Assembly: GCA_030590585.1 (NCBI GenBank)
Contig: JAUUYD010000197.1
Location: 1-5,376, forward strand
Direction: 5' to 3'
Source: Spirochaeta sp.
Lineage (GTDB): Bacteria > Spirochaetota > Spirochaetia > Spirochaetales_E > Spirochaetaceae_B
DNA length: 5,376 nt
Within the stretch, counting starts at the first letter, position 1, and every line of letters begins with the position of its first letter. A program made the position numbers and the translations under genes. The notes under the pieces were generated by a model, which did no database searches, had not been told where the DNA came from, and worked only from the letters and a program-made list of their open reading frames with translations. This document shows positions 1-5,129 of the stretch, piece by piece.

Positions 1-798
1 AAGGAATGGGCCTACGACCGCAAGGATAGAGACGGCAAAACTCTTTTCGGTGATGAGTTGAAACGAATCGGTTACAAGGGTGATTTCCCCTGCGACTATA
101 AGAAGTGGAACATTGAAATGGCCTTCGAGCTTCATATCGAGCAGGGTCCTGTTCTCTGGACCGAGAAAAAACAAATAGGCGCTCCCAAGGGGATACTCTG
201 TCTGCACTGGTATGATATCTGGCTGGAAGGTACCGCCAATCAGGTGGGACCGACTCCCATGGAGAATCGAAATGATGCCCTGGTCGCTTTCAGTGAAATG
301 TGTCTGACGGTGAACAAGGTGGCCCATCAGCTGGGTAATATGGTTGGCACTGTGGGTGAGATTCAGAACTATCCCAACAGCCGTAACATCATTCCCAGTA
401 AGGTTCACTTCACTGTGGATATCCGGAGTTGGGATGATGATCATGCCCTTGAAGCCTGGCGTCTGATGAAAAAGGAATTCGAGATGATTGCCGAGCGCCG
501 GGGCTGTCCCATCCGTACCGAGGAGTTCTGGAAGGTGGAGCACGCTCCCTTCGATCAGAAACTCTGGGACCGGGTGGTTGAGTCCTCTGAAGAACTGGGG
601 TTCACCACACGGCGTATGGTTTCCGGTGCCGGTCATGATATGAGTGAAGTGAATAAAGTTACTCGTGGTGCTATGATTTTTGTGCCCAGTATCGATGGCC
701 GGAGTCATGTTGAAGTTGAAGACACACCCTGGGAAGACTGTACCCGGGGCGGGGATGTTTTACTCCGCTGTATCTTGAAATCTGCCAACGAAGTCTGA
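1..798 (+). CDS. M20-family amidohydrolase, N-carbamoyl-L-amino-acid hydrolase / allantoate amidohydrolase type (5' end outside window)
   Basis: The frame is open from base 1, so the start lies upstream; 265 codons remain of a family that is usually about 410-440 residues. Members are cytoplasmic dimeric metal-dependent enzymes that remove carbamoyl or ureido groups from N-carbamoyl amino acids, allantoate or ureidopropionate. Counting from the first codon, ELHIEQGP carries a metal-ligand His at residue 45. The lid-domain motif GTANQVGPTPM lies near 77-87. PNSRN (Asn129) and VDIR (Arg142) match the substrate-carboxylate binders. SGAGHD lies at 208-213, and GRSH supplies the last metal ligand, His236. 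The N-terminal metal ligands and catalytic Glu pair are outside the window. One oddity: family members usually have HAG in the lid motif, where this protein has QVG (Gln81). Family membership is clear; the substrate cannot be decided from the sequence. A terminator follows directly. Confidence 0.9.
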   Translation, partial: KEWAYDRKDRDGKTLFGDELKRIGYKGDFPCDYKKWNIEMAFELHIEQGPVLWTEKKQIGAPKGILCLHWYDIWLEGTANQVGPTPMENRNDALVAFSEMCLTVNKVAHQLGNMVGTVGEIQNYPNSRNIIPSKVHFTVDIRSWDDDHALEAWRLMKKEFEMIAERRGCPIRTEEFWKVEHAPFDQKLWDRVVESSEELGFTTRRMVSGAGHDMSEVNKVTRGAMIFVPSIDGRSHVEVEDTPWEDCTRGGDVLLRCILKSANEV

Positions 799-823
799 TA
801 TTAATTAATAATCTGATAATTCA

Positions 824-857
824 GGGGAGTGGAGTCATGGAACTCCGCTCCCTTTTT
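824..857 (+). terminator. Rho-independent terminator after the M20 amidohydrolase gene
   Basis: GGGAGTGGAGT (825-835) pairs with ACTCCGCTCCC (842-852) to give an 11-bp stem with a single G-U wobble and a 6-base loop. Five T residues follow at 853-857. It sits 26 bp downstream of the amidohydrolase stop and 26 bp upstream of the CE7 start, so it probably ends the upstream operon or attenuates read-through into the esterase gene. Confidence 0.88.
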
Positions 858-869
858 CATATAAGCCAT

Positions 870-874
870 GGAGG
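870..874 (+). promoter_or_regulatory. Shine-Dalgarno site that fixes the TTG start of the CE7 gene
   Basis: GGAGG ends 9 nt before TTG at 884. The nearby ATG at 868 hits a stop after nine codons and cannot start the esterase. The TTG gives MPILDLPLEEL, which matches the usual N-terminus of CE7 enzymes. Confidence 0.8.
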
Positions 875-883
875 ATAACGACG

Positions 884-1855
884 TTGCCCATACTTGATTT
901 ACCGCTGGAAGAATTAAAACAATACAAAGGAACTAACCCCCGGCCTGAAGATTTTGATATCTACTGGGAGAAGGCCCTGACGGAAATGAAATCCGTCGAT
1001 CCTGAAGTGGAATTGATTGAAGCTGATTTCAAAGCACCGGGTGTTGAGTTTTTCGATTACTATTTCACCGGAGTCGGGAATGCACGCATCCATGCTAAAT
1101 ACCTTCGACCGAAAAATCCAGCTGCCGGGGATAAAGCGCCGGCACTTGTCGTGTTTCACGGATATTCAGGGGATTCGGGAAGCTGGATGTCTCATCTGGC
1201 ATGGGCTGCCTCGGGTTATCATGTCTGGTCTATGGATTGCAGAGGACAGGGCGGTCTTTCTGAAGACCCCGGCGGAGTTACAGGTAATACCCTGAGGGGA
1301 CACATCATCAGGGGGCTCTCCGATTCTCCCGAAAAGCTTTATTACCGGCAGGTATTTCTGGATACGGCCCAATTGGCCGGACTGGCTATTAATACTGACG
1401 GAGTCGATCCGGCGCGTGTCGGTGCCCGAGGCGGTTCTCAAGGCGGAGGACTCACCCTGGCCTGTGCATCATTGGAACCCCGGATTGCCTGTTTGGCACC
1501 GGTTTTTCCGTTTCTATGCGATTATAAACGTGTTTGGGACATGGATCTGGCCAAGGGAGCCTTTGTGGAACTGGTGGAATGGTTTAAACGGTTTGATCCC
1601 ATGCATGAAAGGGAAGATGAAGTGTTTACTATCCTGGGTTACATCGACGTTCAGTATCTGACCGACCGGATAAAGGGCCGGGTGATAATGGCTACCGGGC
1701 TGGCGGATGAAGTTGTTCCGCCCTCCACCCAATTTGCAGCCTATAACAAAATCAAGGCATCAAAAACCTTCCGGGTGTTTCCGGATTTCGGGCATGAGGA
1801 ATTGAAGGGATTCGACGATATCGCTTTTTCTTTTTTCAGGGAAGTTTTTGGCTGA
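884..1855 (+). CDS. CE7 acetyl-xylan esterase / cephalosporin-C deacetylase
   Basis: A complete alpha/beta-hydrolase of carbohydrate esterase family 7, 323 residues, the normal family length (about 320-325). These enzymes remove acetyl groups from short acetylated xylo-oligosaccharides and other small acetyl esters, including cephalosporin C. There is no signal peptide, as expected for the cytosolic CE7 group acting on imported oligosaccharides. Visible motifs in order: HGYSG at 92-96 (oxyanion-hole region), RGQ at 120-122 (CE7 signature), GGSQGG at 183-188 with nucleophile Ser185, LADEVVPP with Asp275, and GHEE with His304, completing the Ser-Asp-His triad. The start is TTG, supported by a GGAGG 9 nt upstream and by the family-like N-terminus. 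The gene stands alone after a terminator and is convergent with the vapC-like gene, 21 bp from its stop. A weak promoter candidate (TTGAAA 775-780, TATTAA 799-804) would place the terminator in its leader. Natural substrate is inferred from the family. Confidence 0.95.
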   Translation: MPILDLPLEELKQYKGTNPRPEDFDIYWEKALTEMKSVDPEVELIEADFKAPGVEFFDYYFTGVGNARIHAKYLRPKNPAAGDKAPALVVFHGYSGDSGSWMSHLAWAASGYHVWSMDCRGQGGLSEDPGGVTGNTLRGHIIRGLSDSPEKLYYRQVFLDTAQLAGLAINTDGVDPARVGARGGSQGGGLTLACASLEPRIACLAPVFPFLCDYKRVWDMDLAKGAFVELVEWFKRFDPMHEREDEVFTILGYIDVQYLTDRIKGRVIMATGLADEVVPPSTQFAAYNKIKASKTFRVFPDFGHEELKGFDDIAFSFFREVFG

Positions 1856-1870
1856 GTCCCGGGTGCCGTA

Positions 1871-1888
1871 ATTCGCTTATAAGGGAAT
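1871..1888. repeat. 18-bp imperfect palindrome at the convergent 3' ends
   Basis: ATTCGCTTATAAGGGAAT reads as an inverted repeat about its centre, with one mismatched pair and the perfect core CTTATAAG. It covers the vapC stop codon and lies 16-33 bp past the esterase stop, near where base composition shifts from GC-richer to AT-rich. There is no T tract, so it is not a clear terminator. It could be a weak bidirectional 3' structure, a protein site or chance. Confidence 0.45.
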
Positions 1889-2281
1889 CAACCAATCTTC
1901 AATCTTTAAGCTTGGAATATCCTTGAAATCTTTGTAATTACATGTCGCCAGAATTAGATTGTTTGCCATAGCGGTTGATGCAATCAGGAGGTCAAATACC
2001 GGGCGTGTTTTTCCCGTTTTTGCATATATTTTTGCCGCATCCATTGAAAAATCAATTATCGGTAAAGAATCTTTCAATATTGAATTGTAAGCATTCCATA
2101 GATTGCTTGACTGTTTCATTTCCAGTCCCTGGAGTATCTCAGTTTCACAAAAAATTGATATACAGAGATTTTGATCACCAATTGATTTCCAGTTATTCAT
2201 TACTGTTTTATGAGGTTTCCTTTTTATTACCTGAGAATAAACAGATGTGTCCAGAAGATGTGTTAAAGCCATATTAATCAT
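1877..2281 (-). CDS. vapC: PIN-domain toxin of a type II toxin-antitoxin pair (VapC family)
   Basis: 134 residues, normal for a VapC-type PIN-domain ribonuclease. Such toxins cut tRNA, rRNA or mRNA with Mg2+ at a cluster of acidic residues and are held inactive by the cognate antitoxin. All expected positions are visible: Asp11 in LLDTSV, Glu48 in ETEILQG, Asp97 in FDLLIAS, and the Asn115/Asp118 pair in CNYKDF. The cluster looks intact, so the toxin is probably active. The antitoxin gene lies directly upstream on the same strand. If translation starts at the ATG at 2281 the genes overlap by 8 bp; the in-frame ATG at 2272 would leave a 1-nt gap and gives a more typical short N-terminus. GGA on the mRNA lies 8 nt before the second ATG, so either start is possible. 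The gene is strikingly AT-rich (the 60 bases from 2041 are about 27% GC), which suggests horizontal acquisition. RNA target unknown. Confidence 0.9.
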   Translation of the reverse strand: MINMALTHLLDTSVYSQVIKRKPHKTVMNNWKSIGDQNLCISIFCETEILQGLEMKQSSNLWNAYNSILKDSLPIIDFSMDAAKIYAKTGKTRPVFDLLIASTAMANNLILATCNYKDFKDIPSLKIEDWLIPL

Positions 2282-2531
2282 CCATTGGATTAATTACTGC
2301 ATCTATCTCTCTGGATGGCAGTATCAGTTCTTCAGCAATAAATCCATTTTTATCGATGAACGTTTGGCGTCGATTCCATATGTTTGATTTTTCTTCCTGG
2401 TTCTCTAAAGGGATTATCCTTACCATGGGGATACCTCTTTTTGTAATCAGTATTGGTTCATGAGTCTCTCTCACTGTTTCACATATCTCTGATATCCTGG
2501 CTTTTACTTCAAAGATCCCCATAGCTTTCAT
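2274..2531 (-). CDS. Phd/YefM-family antitoxin paired with the PIN toxin
   Basis: 85 residues, typical for a Phd/YefM antitoxin. Residues 1-42 (MGIFEVKARISEIC to RGIPMVRIIPL) match the DNA-binding fold of this family, including the TKRGxPMVRIIP strand-turn near residues 30-41. The remaining acidic and hydrophobic tail is the part expected to wrap the toxin. Known family behaviour is to bind and inhibit the toxin and, with it, repress the shared promoter. The gene is the first of a two-gene operon and overlaps the toxin start. A second in-frame ATG at 2522 (M4) is a possible alternative start. The best promoter upstream (TTGACA, 17 bp, TATGTT) puts transcription initiation at or beside the first ATG, so the message may be leaderless or use the inner ATG. 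The pair is divergent from hipBA, with 143 bp between start codons. Confidence 0.87.
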   Translation of the reverse strand: MKAMGIFEVKARISEICETVRETHEPILITKRGIPMVRIIPLENQEEKSNIWNRRQTFIDKNGFIAEELILPSREIDAVINPMDD

Positions 2532-2537
2532 ACATCC

Positions 2538-2566
2538 AACATACTGGTTAACTGGTCTGTTGTCAA
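2538..2566 (-). promoter_or_regulatory. Candidate sigma70-type promoter for the Phd-PIN operon
   Basis: On the minus strand a perfect -35 TTGACA (2566-2561) is followed after 17 bp by TATGTT (2543-2538), a 4/6 match to -10. The -10 ends only 6 nt before the antitoxin ATG at 2531. The spacer contains a direct repeat of ACTGGT (2543-2548 and 2551-2556, 8-bp period), a possible antitoxin-binding element. Predicted from consensus only. Confidence 0.55.
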
Positions 2567-2573
2567 TTGAACG

Positions 2574-2614
2574 AAATTATTTTTTTGACCAATAGTCAAT
2601 AAAACACTTGTAAT
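2574..2614 (+). promoter_or_regulatory. Candidate sigma70-type promoter for hipBA
   Basis: TTGACC (2585-2590, 5/6) and TGTAAT (2609-2614, 5/6) are separated by 18 bp. An A/T tract (2574-2586, including seven T residues) lies just upstream, like an UP element. Predicted initiation near 2621 would give a leader of about 54 nt before the hipB ATG. Confidence 0.6.
2585..2599. promoter_or_regulatory. Inverted repeat over the hipBA -35 box, candidate operator
   Basis: TTGAC and GTCAA are perfect 5-bp arms separated by CAATA. The left arm is the -35 box itself, so a bound protein would block RNA polymerase. A related half-site, GTCAATTGA, occurs at 2562-2570 on the -35 of the divergent operon. Autorepression by HipB or HipAB is the family expectation; the exact binder is inferred. 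Confidence 0.5.
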
Positions 2615-2663
2615 CTCACCGATAACTGATAATAATAGTTGAAAAGTACATCAATATCAGCGA

Positions 2664-2670
2664 AAGGTGA
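2664..2670 (+). promoter_or_regulatory. Shine-Dalgarno site that fixes the hipB start at 2675
   Basis: AAGGTGA lies 4 nt before the ATG at 2675. A longer reading from TTG at 2639 has no comparable site and adds 12 residues unlike the family, so 2675 is preferred. Confidence 0.75.
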
Positions 2671-2674
2671 TGTA

Positions 2675-3013
2675 ATGAATATTGATTTATTGACAGATAA
2701 AGAAATTATCGCAGCTCTCGGACACCAATTTGATATGCTGCGCCGCAGTAAGGGAATACAGGATAAAGAGGTTATTGCGGCAGGAGGGACTAATCATGAC
2801 GCTTTGGACAAGTTTCGAAATGCCAAAGGCAATATTACAATAGCAACACTGGTAAAGATGATGCGGGGTATTGGGGAGCTGGATCGCCTTTTAGCGCTAT
2901 TCAGTATTCCGGAAGATTACAGCCCCACCGGAACGAATACAAACGTACCGAAAAGACGAATACGAAAGAAAGCCTCTCCTGCAGTGCCTTTTACCTGGGG
3001 TGATGATCAGTGA
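2675..3013 (+). CDS. hipB: HipB-type HTH antitoxin / transcriptional regulator
   Basis: 112 residues from the preferred ATG. Residues about 13-75 form an XRE-type helix-turn-helix: LGHQFDMLRRSKGIQDKEV, then AGGTNHDALDKFRNAKG as the recognition-helix region, then TIATLVKMMRGIGELDRLLAL. This variant is common among HipB partners of HipA kinases. A basic linker (KRRIRKK, 93-99) leads to the C-terminal FTWGDDQ. HipB proteins bind their own promoter and neutralise HipA; in E. coli a C-terminal Trp of HipB contacts HipA, and Trp108 here may do the same (inference). The gene overlaps hipA by 4 bp (GTGA, 3010-3013), indicating translational coupling. It follows a promoter with an inverted repeat on the -35 box and is divergent from the Phd-PIN operon. 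HTH plus hipA context makes the assignment firm, although sequence similarity to the E. coli protein is probably low. Confidence 0.88.
   Translation: MNIDLLTDKEIIAALGHQFDMLRRSKGIQDKEVIAAGGTNHDALDKFRNAKGNITIATLVKMMRGIGELDRLLALFSIPEDYSPTGTNTNVPKRRIRKKASPAVPFTWGDDQ
2997..3003 (+). promoter_or_regulatory. Shine-Dalgarno site inside hipB for the hipA GTG start
   Basis: GGGGTGA lies 6 nt before the GTG at 3010. It supports the GTG over any later start and the coupling of hipA translation to hipB. Confidence 0.7.
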
Positions 3014-4326
3014 ATGAGGTTGTTGAGGTTAAACTCTGGGGTACCACCATCGGCCATCTTGGTTATGCTCCCGGGCAATTCCGTGCGGCAACATTTGAAT
3101 ACAGCGAAAAACTGCTTAACACTTCCATTCAGATATCCCCTTTAAAGTTACCGAACACTCAGAGTCTCTATAGTTTCCCCGATATCAGTGAGCGTACTTT
3201 TAAAGGACTTCCCGGTGTTTTTGCCGATAGCCTTCCTGATAAATTCGGAAATCAGCTGATTGATATTTATATGGCTGAAAAGAATATTCCTGCAGAGGAA
3301 ATAACAGCACTGGACAGGCTCCTTTATATTGGTACTCGGGGTATGGGAGCCATCGAATACCATCCTGCTGAAAAGCTTAAGGGTAAAGATACCGAAAATT
3401 TAGTTCTGGATATCCATACCTTGTCTGAGCTGGCATCATTGGCAGCATCGAATGATACAGTTCTTCGGCAGAAGCTGATGAACTCAGAAACCCGCAGCCA
3501 GGCATTGAAGCTAATCCGGGTAGGATCAAGTGCAGGTGGTGCCAGGTCTAAAGCATTGATCGCCATATCGCCTGATGGTTTGATAATGGATGGAACTGTT
3601 AATCATGGTATTCATCACTCATACTGGCTGATGAAGTTTGACAATGAAAATAATCGTGACAGGGATAATTCAGATCCTAAAGGTATGCCCAAGGTTGAAT
3701 ATATTTACTCGTTGATTGCCGGAGAATGTGGAATCAATATTCCCCGAACTGACTTTATTGAAGATGGGAATGATTTTCACTTTCTGATTGAGCGTTTCGA
3801 CAGGGTGGTGATTCAGGAGAAACTGGAAAAGCGTCATTACGCATCGTGGTCCGGTCTGGCACATGCGCATCGGGATGCAACGGGAGCTTATGCATACGAG
3901 CAGCTCATTCTCTTAAGCAGACAGCTGGGATTGGGGCAGCAGGCCGTTACCGAACTGTTTAAGCGATCAATTTTTAATATTGTGGGCCGTAATCAGGATG
4001 ACCATACTAAAAACTTCGGATTTTTAATGGATAAAGCAGGAACCTGGTCTCTGGCACCGGCATTTGATTTAACTTACGCTTATGATTATGCGGGTCGATG
4101 GACCAGAAATCACCAGATCAAGATCAATGGAAAACAAACAAATTTTACTATGAACGATTTGCTGCAATTTGGTGAATACTGCAATTTGAATCTGAAAAAG
4201 GCTTCTCAAATAATAAATGATATTACTGGGACTTTCGAATCGTTTGACAGCCACAGCAGAGCTCTGGAATTGGACTCCCGGCTTGCGGGCACAATCAAAA
4301 AAAACCTGAGGTTGAGCTTCCAATGA
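3010..4326 (+). CDS. hipA: HipA-family Ser/Thr kinase toxin
   Basis: 438 residues, almost the length of E. coli HipA (440). HipA kinases phosphorylate translation factors (glutamyl-tRNA synthetase in E. coli), causing growth arrest and persistence, and self-inactivate by phosphorylating a Ser in the ATP loop. The N-terminal subdomain is recognisable from VEVKLWGTTIGHL (5-17) to FKGLPGVFADSLPDKFG (64-80). The ATP loop is VGSSAGGARSKAL (171-183); Ser174 lines up by eye with the E. coli autophosphorylation Ser150. LMKF (207-210) and ERFDR (261-265) follow. The catalytic loop GRNQDDHTKNF (326-336) has Asp330 in the NxDxH pattern, and LAPAFDL (348-354) gives metal-binding Asp353. All key residues are present, so an active kinase is likely. 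The start is GTG, overlapping hipB by 4 bp; the stop overlaps the next gene's ATG. Composition is more AT-rich than the flanking catabolic genes. The phosphorylation target is unknown. Confidence 0.94.
   Translation: MNEVVEVKLWGTTIGHLGYAPGQFRAATFEYSEKLLNTSIQISPLKLPNTQSLYSFPDISERTFKGLPGVFADSLPDKFGNQLIDIYMAEKNIPAEEITALDRLLYIGTRGMGAIEYHPAEKLKGKDTENLVLDIHTLSELASLAASNDTVLRQKLMNSETRSQALKLIRVGSSAGGARSKALIAISPDGLIMDGTVNHGIHHSYWLMKFDNENNRDRDNSDPKGMPKVEYIYSLIAGECGINIPRTDFIEDGNDFHFLIERFDRVVIQEKLEKRHYASWSGLAHAHRDATGAYAYEQLILLSRQLGLGQQAVTELFKRSIFNIVGRNQDDHTKNFGFLMDKAGTWSLAPAFDLTYAYDYAGRWTRNHQIKINGKQTNFTMNDLLQFGEYCNLNLKKASQIINDITGTFESFDSHSRALELDSRLAGTIKKNLRLSFQ
4299..4305 (+). other. In-phase -1 slippery heptamer A_AAA_AAC near the hipA end
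   Basis: A run of eight A residues (4297-4304) followed by C places A AAA AAC in the hipA reading phase (codons AAA 4300-4302, AAC 4303-4305). A -1 slip here leads straight into the frame of the downstream gene through six codons (PEVELP), with no stop before its ATG at 4323. Slippage itself is not shown. Confidence 0.35.
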
Positions 4327-5129
4327 AAATGAAATTCCTTTTGGTTTGTCTCACGATGTTTTTCAATTTCAATAATTCATCATTAGTGGCTGACAGCATG
4401 ATTACCTCAGTATGGAATCATGCTTATCAGGAGAATTGGAATGCCGATTCGGTGGAAGACATTCTTGCAGGGGCAAGAAATGCCTATGTTCTTCTTGATC
4501 CCTTTGACGATGCTGATGCCCGGGAGGCTATACCGGCCATTAAAGCGAAGGGAACTATTATCGGTATCTACATCAGCGTGGGAACCGGGGAGGACTGGCG
4601 GGATGATTTTGACAGTTTTGGAGATTCCCTGGTGGAGAAGCATTGGGGAGAATGGCCGGGGGAGTATTTCATTGACCAAGTTAGCGATGAGGTTCTGAAG
4701 GTGATGAAGACCCGTATCGATAAAGCCGTATTCTGGGGTGCCGGCTATATCGAATTCGACAACATGGACTGGGCTTTTGATGATGATGCCGGAAAGAAAT
4801 ATGGGTTTCATATTTCTGCGGAAGAGAGCCTTGAATATGTCAATCAGCTCAAGGATTATGCATCATCCCTGGGCCTTCTCTGCATGGCCAAGAATATGAC
4901 CCAGGGCGTCGAATCCTTCGCCGGAGTAACGTATGAATCCGGACCGGGCAACAGGGAATGGTGGGATCCGGCAGATTTAAAATCATTCCTTGCAGGGGGA
5001 AAGCTCTGTGTGGTTTTTCATTACAGGGAGCGGAAGCCTGAGGAGGCTCTGACGTATTACAGGGGCGTTTACGGAGAGGAATTACTTGTTCTGGTTGAAA
5101 CCAGGAGCCAAAGGGGATATTTCCGCTAA
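4323..5129 (+). CDS. Secreted GH114-type glycosidase (endo-alpha-1,4-polygalactosaminidase-like)
   Basis: 268 residues with an N-terminal export signal: MKMK, a hydrophobic stretch FLLVCLTMFF and a likely cleavage after LVA at residue 23. The mature part looks like a GH114 TIM-barrel. GIYISVGTGEDWRDDF (81-96) matches the family's YxSxGxxExWRxD, WPGEYFID (111-118) the WxGExWxDI element, GYIEFDNMD (141-149) the EPDNxD element, and MAKN (188-191) the GLKN strand. Glu90, Arg93, Asp95, Glu144, Asp146 and Asn147 are the conserved polar residues. GH114 enzymes act on galactosamine-rich exopolysaccharides, so a role in polymer or biofilm turnover outside the cytoplasm is plausible but inferred. FHY replaces the usual C-terminal VEY-like strand and the N-terminal Trp-rich motif is weak, so this is a divergent member. 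The ATG overlaps the hipA stop (ATGA); GAGG lies 11 nt upstream, so coupling to hipA is likely. The GC-richer composition resembles the outer flanks, not hipBA. Confidence 0.85.
   Translation: MKMKFLLVCLTMFFNFNNSSLVADSMITSVWNHAYQENWNADSVEDILAGARNAYVLLDPFDDADAREAIPAIKAKGTIIGIYISVGTGEDWRDDFDSFGDSLVEKHWGEWPGEYFIDQVSDEVLKVMKTRIDKAVFWGAGYIEFDNMDWAFDDDAGKKYGFHISAEESLEYVNQLKDYASSLGLLCMAKNMTQGVESFAGVTYESGPGNREWWDPADLKSFLAGGKLCVVFHYRERKPEEALTYYRGVYGEELLVLVETRSQRGYFR

Noticed and set aside
58..60. TTG at 58 as the start of the M20 amidohydrolase
   Set aside because: The same frame is open to base 1 with family-like sequence, and the catalytic N-terminal domain must precede it; the gene is simply cut by the window edge.
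1850..1876. Possible terminator after the CE7 gene (GGC...CCCGGG...GCC)
   Set aside because: Pairing is short and interrupted and no T run follows on either strand.
1975..2277. Plus-strand open frame antisense to the PIN toxin gene
   Set aside because: The opposite strand encodes a PIN domain with all acidic residues in place; this frame is a shadow.
2543..2556. Repeat of ACTGGT considered as a CRISPR or iteron element
   Set aside because: There are only two 6-bp copies 8 bp apart, so it is mentioned only as a possible antitoxin-binding element within the promoter spacer.
2639..2674. Upstream TTG start extending hipB by 12 residues
   Set aside because: It has no Shine-Dalgarno sequence, while AAGGTGA lies 4 nt before the ATG at 2675. 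The extra residues do not belong to the HTH fold.
4407..4811. Minus-strand open frame of 134 codons antisense to the GH114 gene
   Set aside because: It is antisense to a gene with clear family motifs, and its translation shows no recognisable domain.
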